NCBI RefSeq assembly: GCF_000002595.2
Contig: NC_057013.1
Span: 6,472,159-6,536,158, forward strand
Direction: 5' to 3'
Source of the DNA: Chlamydomonas reinhardtii
Lineage: Eukaryota > Chlorophyta > Chlorophyceae > Chlamydomonadales > Chlamydomonadaceae
Length of the DNA stretch: 64,000 nt
The notes beneath the pieces are model-generated. The model was not told where the DNA came from. It ran no database searches and saw only the letters and a program-made list of their open reading frames with translations. Below are positions 26,451 to 37,844 of the stretch, piece after piece; positions within the stretch are counted from its first letter, which is position 1, and every line of letters begins with the position of its first letter. The position numbers were made by a program, and so were the translations under genes.

Positions 26451-27862
26451 TCAGCGCCACGACTCCATCTCCACGCACTCCAGGCAGTTCATGTCTGTAT
26501 GTGGCGAGGGACCATGCGGCGGCACATGTGACGTCAGTGGGCCAGGCGCACAAAACCCCGCGCATCTGGGTCAGCTCCCTCCGGCGTGTTGTGCGCCTCG
26601 ACACGTTCCCCACAAACGCAAGACCAACACTCCAATCGGCCACCAACAGCAACACCATCACGACTGCGTGCAACACGATACACACGGTAGGTCGAACCCG
26701 ACCCGCGCCATCACGTACCCGGGTCGCGGAAGAACAGCGCCGCGCGGCCGCTCATGGACTTGGTGTATGACACCCCGGCCGCCTCCAGCTTCTCCACCAG
26801 CGGCTCAATAGACGCCACGCCCACACAGAAGTGCCGGTCGCGGCCGCCGTGCTCGGGCCGGCCCGTCAGCGGATCCTGCAAGAGCGGGGAAGACGGCAGT
26901 GCAAATGAAGTCATAAGCGTTGGCATTGTGGAGCAGGCGTTTATGCAGCAGTAATATAACCATTTAGGTTCAGGACAGCACCGGACTAGGCGCAGTAAGA
27001 TCTTGGCCGGGCGCAGGGGAAAGAGACACGAGACGGCGGGCTATGCGGGGGCGAGCCTTGGACGGTTCGCGACGGTTTGCGCTTGCACGGACTAGGGCTC
27101 ACCGGGTTGGGCAGCTCCATCAGGTGAATCATCTCGGGACCAATCCACAACCTGTAAAGCAATAGCAATAATGGAACTTAAACAGAGCGCGAGACGCCGT
27201 TTCGAACTGAGCGGAGGTTTCCATCTCCTCCAACTCATACACTGGCCGGCGCCGAACTCACCAGGCGCCGCGGTAAGGCAGCTTGCTGTGGGGGCGTTCA
27301 GGGTTAATCTCCAGACCTGTAAACATGCGCGCGCGCAGGTGTAAGCTCGTCATCGGAGCGTTTCGCGGTCCCTCCGTTGACCGTCGGCTCACCTAGAATG
27401 CCCTGGTAGAACTCCAGCGCGCGCTCCAGGTTAGAGCACAGCAGAGCGACATGGTGCACGCCCTTGAAGTCTACTTTGCCTGCGCGGGAGCGCGCCCGAG
27501 TTAGTGTGCAGGCCGAGTCACGCAAGCTTGCACGGTGCGCAACACCCATGCCCACCTGCCACCTGAGCGAAGCGCTGCGACACCGGACCGGGAGCAGTGA
27601 CCACTGCAGCAGCATGACGGACACCCTGCTTGTGCAGCGGACTCCGCGGGCGGCTGCTGAAGAGGCTGCAGTGCGAAAACGGTGGCATCAAGCGTGCAGG
27701 CGCGCGCTGGAGTCCAGACCAAGGAAGCTAGCAGTTACCTAGGCTACAAGCACGTCAGAGCGCCACACACCTCTTGCCACAGACGACGGGGAGCACCGCC
27801 TTCCGCGCGCGACGAGCCTCGGCGCCAACGCCACCGCAGCGCTGCTGTCCCAAAGTGGCCAT
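26451..27862 (-). CDS. VOC-superfamily / glyoxalase I-like protein, probably plastid
   Basis: Vicinal-oxygen-chelate fold protein. Seven exons (coding order): 27771-27862, 27625-27665, 27393-27479, 27262-27316, 27103-27151, 26719-26875, 26451-26494; 174 residues, all in frame. The core reads FKGVHHVALLCSNLERALEF, then EINPERPHSKLPYRGAW, MIHLMELPNPDPLTGRPEHG, GRDRHFCVGV and FFRDPDMNCLECVE. From memory this is almost motif-for-motif the Arabidopsis At5g57040-type lactoylglutathione-lyase-like protein. The first about 45 residues are basic and rich in Ala, Arg and Ser, a plausible transit peptide, with start ATGGCCACT. The His of VHHVAL and the late Glu of CLECVE are the expected metal ligands; the substrate is not certain. 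Exon 2 (41 nt) has an atypical gtgtcc donor and is the least certain part. Confidence 0.86.
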
Positions 27863-28050
27863 TATTGTGTGTATGTCTAAGAGTTCAAACAGAATACACC
27901 ATATGTGCTGTGACGAACGGTAAATCAGAGCGCCGGACCCCTCCCGAATCCAAACGCGATCGTGCCGGGAGAACTCTGCAACTCGCAAAAGACTCCATCA
28001 AAAGCACATATGCAAGCTTCTCTACTCAATCTGATAAGCAACAGCTGCCC

Positions 28051-28374
28051 ATGCGGGCTGCATCGGCGACGCTTGCACGCACAGCGCAGCTGTCAGCGCG
28101 CGGCAGCTTGTTTCCCCTCGGGGCCGGTTCCCCTCCCACCAAACCGGTAGCTCTCGCGTCGACCAGCGCACTCCGATACGAGGAGCCGACTGACTCTCAT
28201 GGTCCGGGCAGAAGACCAATGACTGTTGGCAGCCTGCTCGCGTGCCTGAGGTGGCTTTCAGTGGGTGTGCAGAGCCGCCGACATTTCCCGCTGATCATGC
28301 AGCCACGGGCGCCAGCGCACCCAGGCGCACCCGTGAATAGCAACGGGAGTTTCGTAAGCCTCAATAATGATTGA
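28051..28374 (+). CDS. Candidate small gene or first exon with presequence-like N-terminus
   Basis: Open frame of 107 codons starting MRAASATLARTAQLSARGSL, divergent from the VOC gene 190 bp away. The first about 45 residues are Ala/Arg/Ser/Leu-rich with no acidic residue, as in mitochondrial or plastid presequences. They are followed by ALRYEEPTDSHGPGRRPMT. The leader before the ATG is A/C-rich, like a 5' UTR. I do not recognise the mature part, and the true exon may end before the frame's stop with further exons to the right. Function unknown; it could also be chance. Confidence 0.3.
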   Translation: MRAASATLARTAQLSARGSLFPLGAGSPPTKPVALASTSALRYEEPTDSHGPGRRPMTVGSLLACLRWLSVGVQSRRHFPLIMQPRAPAHPGAPVNSNGSFVSLNND

Positions 28375-29088
28375 ATGCATGTCCGGGGGCGACTGGCTGC
28401 CTCTTGGGTTGCCACAGCAGTGCTCATCTCTGCGGAGGCCCCAGCAGAGCCGCAACACCTGTTGAATCAATGTGGCACTGGAAGGCAGGGAGGATGCGTT
28501 AGTGGATGCTGTGCGCTATCTGTATGGGGGGCGGCTATATGAACTGATGAATATGCATACGAATCGGCACCAGGGGCACTGGTATAGAAGTGGAGAGGCC
28601 AACATGTATGAACGAAACTATGGTGGGGATGGCTGCATCGGCATTCGTTCTTCAGGGTTTGTCAAACATCTGACCACCTGGAGTCATCCTGAGTCATGGA
28701 CGATGTACCGAGCCTATGCGATTGACTAGTATACCTGCACCAGCCTCCCAGGTATCGATAACCAGCCCCCCGTGGCGCTGCTGTGCCACCCGCTCTTTGC
28801 CAACCCCGCTGGCCGCGGAATGCACTGCGTCCTTGCAACCCAAACATTGTGGAGTGTCAATGTGTGTCCTGTGCTCCGGTAGCATGGGCCCCGCGCATCA
28901 GAACATCTCAATCAAGGCAGCACATCCACAACAGCAACTGACTGAGCCACACCGCCGCCAAGCTTTGCGCTTGCATCCGCGACTCGGCGGTTCAAACCCA
29001 TCAGCAGCCAATCAGCCATACACTATTACGCGGTGGAGAGGCAGTGATCTCGTAAGTGGGCATATGGGGGAGGCGTGTGCGGTACGTT
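28375..29088. other. Unassigned region
   Basis: No convincing exon. Possible continuation of the candidate gene starting at 28051, but no acceptor/donor pair with a recognisable product was found. Confidence 0.35.
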
Positions 29089-29688
29089 GTGGATGTCTGC
29101 AACGTGGATGTCGGCGCAGCGTGTTGGCGACAGGCCGGGCCGAGCCATCGAACACTGCAAAATGCCCCACGTGCGGTGTGTGACACGTGAACCGACATGT
29201 GTCTCGGCGACCGTGTCCCTAACCTACCTGCAGTCCGCCGGGCACATCGTCAGTGGCCAGAATCGTCAACATGCCATAATCGGTGTGGGCGCCTGCGGCG
29301 GGTGGGTGGAATTAGGAAGGGGACAAGATGGCCGACTACAAGCAACCCGCTAACCCCGAGACCAGGGCCATGCAACATGCCTGCATGACGTCACTACCCA
29401 CCCACATTGCATCGCGTCCCACACACTCGACCCTCGCGCCTCACCCGCCCCGAACACGCCGGCTCCCGGGTCCGACACCTCCGCCGCATACCGTAGTGCA
29501 GCGGCCGCAGCGTGACCAGCGGCGCCGTGAACATGGGCGTGAAGTGCTCGGCGGGCAGGTCCAGAGACAGCGCCAGCAGCCGCAGCAGCCGCATGCCCAG
29601 CGCGTTGAGCGCCTCGTAGTATTGCCACGTCACCTGCGCCCGAGTGATGAACACCCGATGACGGCCCATGGGCAGCACGTTGCCATGC
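29089..29688 (-). pseudogene. Partial duplicate of the 2OG-dioxygenase gene
   Basis: About 600 bp matching 42461-43154 with few differences. It covers the intron after the oxygenase-signature exon, that exon (with the AHTDYG iron-binding block), the next intron and the exon for VTWQYYEALNALGMRLLRLL. Relative to the intact gene it has a 3-bp insertion in the first exon, a 5-bp insertion (ccgta) in the second that breaks the frame, and lacks about 100 bp of intron. Outside the two breakpoints the sequences are unrelated. Exons needed for the N-terminus and the distal His are absent, so it cannot encode an enzyme. Confidence 0.88.
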
Positions 29689-29692
29689 ACCA

Positions 29693-30349
29693 CTACAAGC
29701 ACCACTCGTGCGGTATCCGTAGAAGCGGCAGACCTGTGGCCTCCCGTGTAACGGCGTTGAATAGGATTCAATCCTACGCGCGACGTCGGTGTGAGCGTGT
29801 GAGCCGTGCGGGTGGGGCGCGGCGCCTGGACTGCGGGGGGCGGGGGTGGCGAGGGCCCCGCGCCCCCGAGACCAGGAGAACCTGAAAAGGCCGCGGATGC
29901 TGTAATGAGACGGGTTGTTCAACCACACTCCAGGCGTAAGCTTGAGGAGGCCGGGGGACGCGAGGGCGGAGAGGGAGGGAGAAGGGGGGACGACCCAGAG
30001 ATAAAGGGAGGGAACGGAGAAGCGCGAGAGAGGGCGCGAGCGGGCCCCCCGCACTGGCACGCCCTCATGCCTCGCACATATCAACCACCACACTCCAAAT
30101 CATTTAGATAGTACTTAGTTATCATATCCTTTGAAGCAGACTTGCTATTCGCAACCCACCGCCACGCTGTGCTGTGTGCGAAACACAGTACGCTCACTTT
30201 GGCACGGAGAGAGCGCGCAGCTGCTTAACTACTCTGTATTTGCTCTAGAATGCGACATGGTATTAACCGGTTTGATCTTTGCTCGCACTGATAATTGTCG
30301 GCATTTGGTTTCCTCGCAAACTGGACGCATGCTGTAATTCACACCTGAG
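29693..30349. promoter_or_regulatory. Upstream region of TFIIH p62 gene
   Basis: No exon seen. From about 30100 the sequence becomes A/T-richer (agatagtacttagttatcat), as expected for a promoter and 5' UTR. A purine-rich stretch lies at 29940-30030. Confidence 0.4.
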
Positions 30350-32322
30350 ATGGCGCACGAGCAGCAGCTCATAACAAAACGCGCCTGGCTGGGCCCGGGC
30401 GGTCCGGAGGGCTACCTCACGGTCGCGAGCGCCAGCCTAAAGTGGCAGCCTGCAGCCAGCGGAGCCACGGGTGTGCAGGAGCTGCGCATTCCCCTGTCAT
30501 GCATTACAAGTGGGTGGCAATGGGTGATATAGAAAGCTTGTTGTTTAAAGGAGGTGGTGGGGTGCTGGCAGGGGAGCGGGCAGCCCCGGGAAAGTAAAGA
30601 CGAGCCGTCACGGAAGCACCCGCATCCGCACCACGCGAAGCAATGTTGCCAAGCCCACACACTCCCGGCATGCGCCTGACACTCCACCTCTAGATAATCA
30701 GCGCGCCAAGGACAAGCCGCTGGTGCGCATCACTTTCACCAATGGCACCGGCGGCGCCGCGGCGCATGTGTTCCAGTTTGAGAGCGTGGCGGACCGTGAT
30801 GCGGCCCTGGACGTGCTCACAAAGGTGACCAGTAAATGTGACGTATGTGTACTGCTGGTGTCGGTTGTTAGCTCCGGAGAAGCGTGGGTGCGCTGTTGTG
30901 GCGATTGGGTCGTGGTATCCTGTATTCCGGCACCTCAGCATGCGCGATGCTGTCTCGTACGACGTGCCCTGTCCTCCCATGGGCATGTCGAACAGGTCAT
31001 TGCGGCGGTGGCGGCAGCGGCGTCAGGCAGCGGCACGGCAGCCAGTGGCGGCGGCGGCGGTGGTGATGCTGGGCCAGCAGTGGCGGGCGGCTTCACCAGG
31101 CAGCAGCGGCAGCAGATGGTTGCACGGGACGCGTGAGTGCGCGTGACATGAATAGCGGGGTAGCAGGGGCGGCTAGAAGTTGTTTATGCATGGTTTCATA
31201 GATTTCCCGACCTGTCATTGCAGCAATGAGCGGCCGGGAGCTCTCGCTTGCAAGGCTAGGGAGCTGATGAGCGGGTGTGGGACCACCGTCAGCCTCCTTC
31301 CTCCCGGCCTTGCGCTGGGGCAGAGCGTGGGCTAACCCGAGACCCTGACTGTCACCTGGGGCCGAGCTGCTGAGCACAGCCACGCCTGCCATGCGCTGCA
31401 CCGCACCTGCCTGTCCCTCAGTGACCTCAAGGCCCTGTACGACGAGCTGGTGGGCGGCGGGGTGGTGGGCGAGGCCGACTTCTGGGGCGGCGTGGCGGCA
31501 CGGCTGGCGGCGGCGAAGCCGGCCAGCTGGGGCACGGCGGCGGCGGGGCCGGCGGGGGCGGGCGGGCTGCCGGGGCGGCGGCGCCTGGGCCTGAGCAACA
31601 TCCTGCAGCGAGTGGAGGTGAGGGAGCGTGTGTGTGAGAGGGCGCTGTGTGAGAGCGGTTGTGACGGCCGTTGCCAGTAATGTGCGGCCCAGTATGCGGG
31701 GACTTGTCGGCTTTTGGTCACGTCAGCGATGCTGTGGCGATACCCAAACCCCGCATCCTCCACTTCACCAGCTGGCCATGCATGGGGAACTCCGGAACTG
31801 GCTGCCCCCCCCCTCCTGATCCCCCCCCTCACACACACACCCCGCCTGCTGCAGGCCGAGGTGGACGGGCGGCACCAACGTGTGCTGCGTGTGAGCCTGA
31901 CGCCCGAGCAGGTGGCGCAGATCTTTGCGGAGCAGCCGGCGGTGCTGCGCGCCTACCGCGAGCACGTGCCGCACCGCATGGCGGAGGAGGACTTCTGGCG
32001 GCGATACGTCCGGCATGAGATGCACAAGGAGGTGGGCGGGGGGGGGGGGCGGAGGTTGGGGGGGAGGGTAGGTCATTCTAGTTCCACAATAATTGGAATG
32101 GCGAGGTCAGGGAAGGGAGGGAGAGGCAAGGGGACGTGCTGCAAGCTTGGGGGCAGGGGCTACTGCCTAGGGTGGGCACTGGGCGGGGCGTAAGTGAGCG
32201 CCCCAGCAAACGGCGGGAGCTGAACTGTCGTGTGAGGTCCGCCCTCACACCACTCATGGGCACACACAACACACACGCAGACGGTGTCTTGCGTCCTACC
32301 TTTCCTTGTGATCTCTCACACG

Positions 32323-32390
<68 letters not shown>

Positions 32391-34896
32391 CACACACGTG
32401 CGCTCACACAGTCGAAGCGCAAGGCCCGGGCTGAGGGCATCAACCCCAATGCCGCGGCGGCGGGCGGCGGCGCCATGGCGGATGACGCCGGCGGCGACAT
32501 CTTCAGGGAGGCGGCGGCGGCGGTGGCGGCGGAGGCGGCGCGGCGGCCGGGCCAGGCGGCGGCGCACCGTGAGGCAGTGGATCCGGAGCTGGACCTGGCG
32601 GCGGCGGCGGCGGAGAGGTACAGCGGACACGGCACCGCACACGCGGCAGCCCGGGTGAGTGATGGCGGTGGTGAGCCCGGGTGGGTGGGGGGGGGGGACC
32701 CCCAAGACCAGGGAGGGTGGCCGACGGGTGGCGCGGCACCAGGCGGGTGTTTCGCGAGCAGACCCGGAAAAGGACTGAAGGCAGGGGCCCGGCCGCATGT
32801 GGGTCGGGTGCTTTGGTGTCGGGGTGGGTCCGGACACGCCCCCACCTGCCCTTCGTGACACGCACCCCCACCTGCACTTCGTGACACGGACCTCCACTGC
32901 CGCAGGACCCCGAGATGGAGCTGGCGGCGGGCAGTGGCGGCGGAGGCAGCGGGGGCCATCACCACCCGCTGGCCGCCGACCCCGACCCGGACGACCTGGC
33001 GGCCGCCATCAACAAGCACGGCGAGGTGGTGCTGCAGGTGGGCGGTGGGGGCAGAGGGGGGAGAGGGGGGAGAGGGGAGAGGTGGATGGGTAACGCCGGA
33101 GTCGTTTCTGGTGCCGGCGGGCGGAGGCGAGAAGGATGGGTGGGGTTTGGCTGGGTGCAAATGCATCCTTCAGCTACAGGGGGCCTCACGTGGGGACCTG
33201 TCAGCCTCCCGCAGCTGCTCCTGGTGCGGGGCCGACTGCCCGCTGGCATGTTGGGCACACCTAGCCACACGTGTGCACACACGTGCCGTACACATGTACG
33301 GTGCATGCACGCCCACACCCACTCTGCCCTGCTGCAGCGCCTGCTCACCGCCCCCCCCCCCCTGCCCCCCTCCGCACAGGGTGTGGAGGCTTTGGCCCGG
33401 GTGGAGGCGCAGCTCAAAGGCACCGCACCGGCAGCAGCAGGCGGCCACCACGGCCACCACGGACATCACCAACACAACCACCACAACCACAACCACAACC
33501 ACCATAGAGCGGACGGCGCGGACCCGGGGCCAGGCAGCAACGGCGGCGACCCACACGGGGAGGGGCAGGGCGGCGGGGGGCTGCTGGGTCGGCGGCGGCG
33601 GCGACACAGCGCGGGTCTTGAGGACCTGCACGAGCCGCCCGCACGCCAGTTGGACGCCCTCAGCATTGCCGACCCCCGCAGGTACTTTGAGCGCAGCGGG
33701 CAGCAGGGCGGCGGGGCGGCGCCAGCAGCACACATGGGCGGCGGCTGGGGTGGGGCCGGCGGAGGTGGGGGCGGCGGGCCGGGCCTGTCGGGCGCTGCAG
33801 CGGTGCTGGGCTGTGTGTCTCCCGGCTGCCTGCCGCTGCCGCCGCTGCAGGGGTGTGCGGCGGAGGAGGCGCTGCTGGAGGCCACACCGCTGGCCCGAGC
33901 GCTGGCGGAGGAGGAGGCTGCGGGTGAGGCAGAGGGTGGGGGTGCAGGGCGGGAGGAGGGAGGTCATAGTGCTGGGGCGGCAGCTGGGCGCCCGTACGGT
34001 GCACCGCGTGTAGGACCCACCACATGCTGAGTGCGGAAGTCCCTGCTACCTCACCAGTAGGAGTACCTACCCGCGACCCCTCGGATCACGTCCCGCAGGT
34101 CCGGGCGGCGCCGCGACTGCCTCTGGCCCGGGCGGCGCCAGTGCGCTGCTGCGCGACCCCGCCTCCTCCGTGCCGCCCGAGACACTGGCCTTCCTGCGGC
34201 GCACCGTGCTGTCCGTCAACGAGGCGTGCCGGCACCTGTGGCGCTGCCTGCCCGCCAACACACCCGCGCGGAGAGACAAGGTGGGGCGACTGCCCGCAGT
34301 GCTGTCCGCAGGCTTGGCACCCCACAACGGAGCTCTCAGGGCCGCCCACCCGCCAGCCTGTCTCTCTTGACCCGACCCGACCCCTCTGCCTGCTGCGTGC
34401 CTTGCCTGCCTCCAGGCCGGGCGGCTGGCTCGTCTGCTTGAGTCCAAGCGCGGCGAGGTGGAGGCCCTGAACGACCGCGCCCGGGGAGTGGAGGGGCGCT
34501 TCATCCGGCAGCTGCTCAAGCCGCCCATGGACATGCTGCTGGCGGCGCTGGTCAGGTGGGGGGTGGGGGTGGGGGTGGGGGTGGGGGTGGGGGTGGGGGT
34601 GGGGGTGGGGGTGGGGGTGGGGGTGGGGGTGGGGGTGGGGGTGGGGGTGGGGGTGGGGGTGGGGGCGGGAGGGGGAAGGAGCCCGGGACTTGGGAGGGAT
34701 GGGGTGTGTAGCTGCCGCACGTTCCCCGCCTGATGCACACGAGCCCAACCCTATGGCTGCACCATTCGAAACATTCTGTCTGCGTCGTGTGCTTGATGCG
34801 ATGGAGATGTGTGTGTGTGTGCGTGTGTGTGTATGTTCTCTATGTATACACAGGTGGGATGAGGAGCAGCAGAAGCGGCCGGCCGGAGCGTCATGA
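30350..34896 (+). CDS. TFB1: TFIIH core subunit p62 / Tfb1
   Basis: Subunit of the TFIIH complex used in RNA polymerase II initiation and nucleotide-excision repair. Eleven exons: 30350-30509, 30694-30824, 30996-31132, 31422-31617, 31855-32031, 32412-32654, 32906-33037, 33380-33923, 34099-34280, 34416-34555, 34854-34896; 694 residues, all in frame. Order of parts: N-terminal PH-like domain ([13 protein letters not shown] ... [20 protein letters not shown]), BSD1-like helices ([21 protein letters not shown]), BSD2 ([20 protein letters not shown] followed by YVRHEM), then [20 protein letters not shown] joined to YFE, and a C-terminal helical region ending LVRWDEEQQ. The PH/BSD/BSD order and the two xxDFW signatures identify the family. 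It is longer than the human protein (548) because of Ala/Gly-rich inserts and a His/Asn-rich run near residues 412-435. Intron 10 is a G-rich hexamer array. Confidence 0.9.
32325..32397. repeat. (CA)n microsatellite
   Basis: CA run in intron 5 of the Tfb1 gene, ending 15 bp before the exon 6 acceptor at 32411. Confidence 0.95.
34556..34672 (+). repeat. (GGGGGT)n hexamer array
   Basis: About 19 copies of GGGGGT that begin at the 5' splice site of Tfb1 intron 10. G-rich on the transcribed RNA. Confidence 0.97.
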
Positions 34897-35390
34897 TGAA
34901 CGGCCTGACGGCAGCAGCGCGGGGTATGACTCTGGCGTGGGCGGCTCAGTGATGCGGCGCTGGACGTTGGCATGTGCAGGCATAAGGAACTGGGAGCAGG
35001 GTTGAGCGCGCTTGGTTATGTGAGCGTACTAGCTCGGAGCTCTTTGACCTGGGGCTAGGTGCATGCCGTCTGCCCCGATGAGTTGTGACCCAGATATGTC
35101 TGAACTGGCCGGACTGAGGGCGAGAGGAGTTACAGAGAGTCGTGACATCGCCTCCTCTAGCAAGATCAAGTGCGTAAGCTACGCACAGTCTGCCTTGTGA
35201 CCTGCTTACGGTGCCCCAGGCGCCTGACACACGCGACCATCTCCCTGTTCCGTGGTACAACGACCACTTTCTCTGTCGGCCGGCTATGACGGAAGTATTG
35301 ACAGCTTGAAGCCTTCGCACCGAAGTCAAGATGCATCTACATATCCACTTCAACGGGCGCCCCACCCCCGACCTATCTGGCCGACCCCAG
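34897..35390. other. Region between convergent 3' ends
   Basis: 3' UTRs of Tfb1 (plus) and the hydrolase (minus). TGTAA, the usual volvocine poly-A signal, lies on the minus strand at 35130-35134, about 260 bp past the hydrolase stop. Confidence 0.5.
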
Positions 35391-37844
35391 CTACACGCGG
35401 CTGTCCCTGAACACAGCCAGAGCCGCCCCCACCATCAGCGCCACCCCGTCCAGCCACAGGCACTCGGCGTGGCCAGCCGCCACACAGTGTACCTCCGCGC
35501 CCAGGGCCTCTGCCAGCTGTCCGCGAGGGAGGGGGAAAGGGGGACAGCGAGAACATGGGCGCGTGTGCGGATGCATGCCCCCTGCGGCGTTAGTGGACAT
35601 CACACGGGCCGACGGGCGGCGTGCGACTAGCCTGCACACAGTGCACAGGCTGGCTGCGGCTGCTACTGGTAGGCGGTAGACCGGATAAACGCAAGCTGAT
35701 CGATTACAACCGCAATACAAGGTGTCATTAGCGCATCCTCTCGATGGTCCGGTCCTTTCCAGGCGTCCAGCCACCTACTCGGAGCCGCCCCTCCCCCTCA
35801 CCTGTCTCTGGCTGTGCTCCGGGTAGAAGCAGTCCGCCGAGGACACCCCCACTCCCAGCTTCACGCCACTGCGGCGGATGAGGGCGGCCCTGGGTGGGGA
35901 AGGGAAGGGGGCGTGAAGGCACAGGAAGGCAGCAGCGGGTGAGAAGGCGCAGTTACTGCCCAGCTATCCCGAGTTGTCGTATCTACTCTACTCTGCTCGC
36001 TCAAGTCTACAACTCAGGGCTTGCATCTTCCAGGGGTGGGCAGCCGCCGCAGGCGAGAAGGGCCCTAACCACGCTCTCGCCCACGACGGCATCCAGGGGC
36101 CCCAAAATGCCCAGTTTCAAGCATGTGGGGGGGGCTCCCCAAACCTCCCGGGAAAGGGGTACTTGGCGAGATTCGGCCATTCGGGGACCGTGTGCAGTCC
36201 CACGCGGCGAGAATGCACCCCCGGAAATGCCCAATCTTTCTCGCCCGAGGGCCTGCAAAGCATTGGGGCCCGCTTCTTGCCGCCCACCTACACGGCTACA
36301 CCGCTCCCCGAAGATGCAAGCCCTGCTGCAACTGTCATTGCGACAGCCCCGAAATGAACACGTTCTCAGCATACTTGAGCTAATGCCTGTGCACTTCGCT
36401 CGCTCACCCCCCCCCACCTGCGCGGCCCCAGGTAGTGGTTGTACTGGGCGCTCATCTGCCCCGTCACCGCCCGCACGTCCTCGGGGGTGGCCCGCATGGC
36501 GGACAGCTCCCGCCAGTGCTCGCACCACAGCCGAGTCACCACCTGCCGCCGTGTGGTGGGGCCAGCCGAGGCAGCGGCACCTGCCTCCGTGTCTCCCGGC
36601 GCAGCTGCCGGCTTGCAACCTCCTTCGCCCCTGCTAGTGCTGCCGGGCAGTGGCGGTGCGGGCCCGTCCAGCCATGCGGCGGAGTAGCAGGCCTCAATCT
36701 GACGGCCGAAGCGCTCGCGGAAGTCCGCACCGCCGTCGTCCTCCCTGAACCCCAGCTGCGGCAGCACCAGCCGCCGCACTCGCCCCTCCCGGCGCCAGGG
36801 CAGCGGCCACCAGCGCTGCCCGCAGTCAGTCACCAGCAGCAGGACACCCAGCAGAGGGACAACAGAGGCACCAAAGCACCTGATTAGGATTGCCATCAGG
36901 GGCGCTTCTGCCTACTGGCATAGGCTGGAGAAGTGTAGCCAGTTGCTGCAGGCACCGTTGCATCCAGTCCTTTAACAGGCCTTGCAATTGCAAGTACAGT
37001 CATTTGCTATTGTGATGTGCCCCCGTCTGTCGCACTGGTCACTCACTTGTCTCCGCCGCGCACCAGGCGGTACACCAGCTCCTGCGCCACCATGCCGCCC
37101 AGGGACGCCCCCAGCAGGTGGAAGCGGCTGTGGGCGCCCCACACGCCGTTGGCCACCGCCTGCGTGTCCGCCGCCAGCAGCCGGATGGACTGGCGGGCGG
37201 GCGGCCCGACAGCACTGCTGCGGCCCACACCACGGGCCTCGTGCACCAACACCTGAGCGCATGGGTGGGCAAGGGGTCCAGGCGTGTGAACGAACCCGCC
37301 AATGCTTTGTTGCTGTTGACAGCCAAAATTCAACAGCCTTGACGGCTAGCTAGCTCTCTCACGTCCCCTGCTACGTTGCTTGACCCGTTTCCCCACTTGA
37401 AGTGTTCAACAGGCTACTGTGGTGCTGCCGGCGCAGGAACTGAATGAGGAAGGTGAGTCACGGAGGCCTGCGTTGCCGTCCGGTTTCCCGTCCGCACTCA
37501 CCGTGTAACCCAGCCTCACAAAGTGCTGTATGGCATGGCCGAAAAAGGGAATCTTGCCGTTGGCACCATTAATGAGCAGCAACCGCTTGTCGTAGGCAGG
37601 GGGGCCAGCAGGGAAGCCCACGGTAGAAGGAGCAGCAGCAGGTGAGAGGGCCCCCGCACTACTGCTGCCGCTGTCGCGCGGTCCATACTCCTCCCAATAC
37701 AGCTGCGCGCCGCCACAGGTGCTGACCGGAATGTTACCGCTGGAGCGAGGTCGCACCCCGCCCTGGAGTAGGTGAACAGGTCTGGCACGCAAGCGCGCCG
37801 GGCTCCGGGCTCACCATCATGTCGACGTCGAGCCCCGAGGCCAT
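35391..37844 (-). CDS. Alpha/beta-hydrolase fold protein
   Basis: Six exons (coding order): 37815-37844, 37502-37762, 37047-37252, 36418-36879, 35802-35889, 35391-35516; 390 residues, in frame. The fold is seen from the early strand RLLLINGANGKIPFFGHAIQ, the nucleophile elbow HLLGASLGGMVAQEL (Ser147), the strand VSSADCFYPEHSQ (acid Asp339), and VHCVAAGHAECLW (His365), giving a complete Ser-Asp-His triad. The oxyanion strand has the unusual form INGANG rather than HG. A lid region of about 110 residues is Ala/Gly-rich (PGSTSRGEGG). No signal or transit peptide is obvious from the start chosen, MASGLDVDMM; an upstream in-frame region lacks another ATG. Substrate unknown; related plant and bacterial proteins include esterases and peroxidase-like hydrolases. 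Confidence 0.85.

Noticed and set aside
29350-30093. 247-codon minus-strand frame as a second oxygenase gene
   Set aside because: It contains only part of the oxygenase, then runs through a frame-shifted exon and unrelated DNA.
34556-34672. CRISPR-like or telomere-like array
   Set aside because: A simple hexamer without spacers, inside an intron; not the volvocine telomere repeat TTTTAGGG.
34067-34973. Pro-Thr/Pro-His repeat proteins on the minus strand
   Set aside because: Translations of the GGGGGT array in Tfb1 intron 10.
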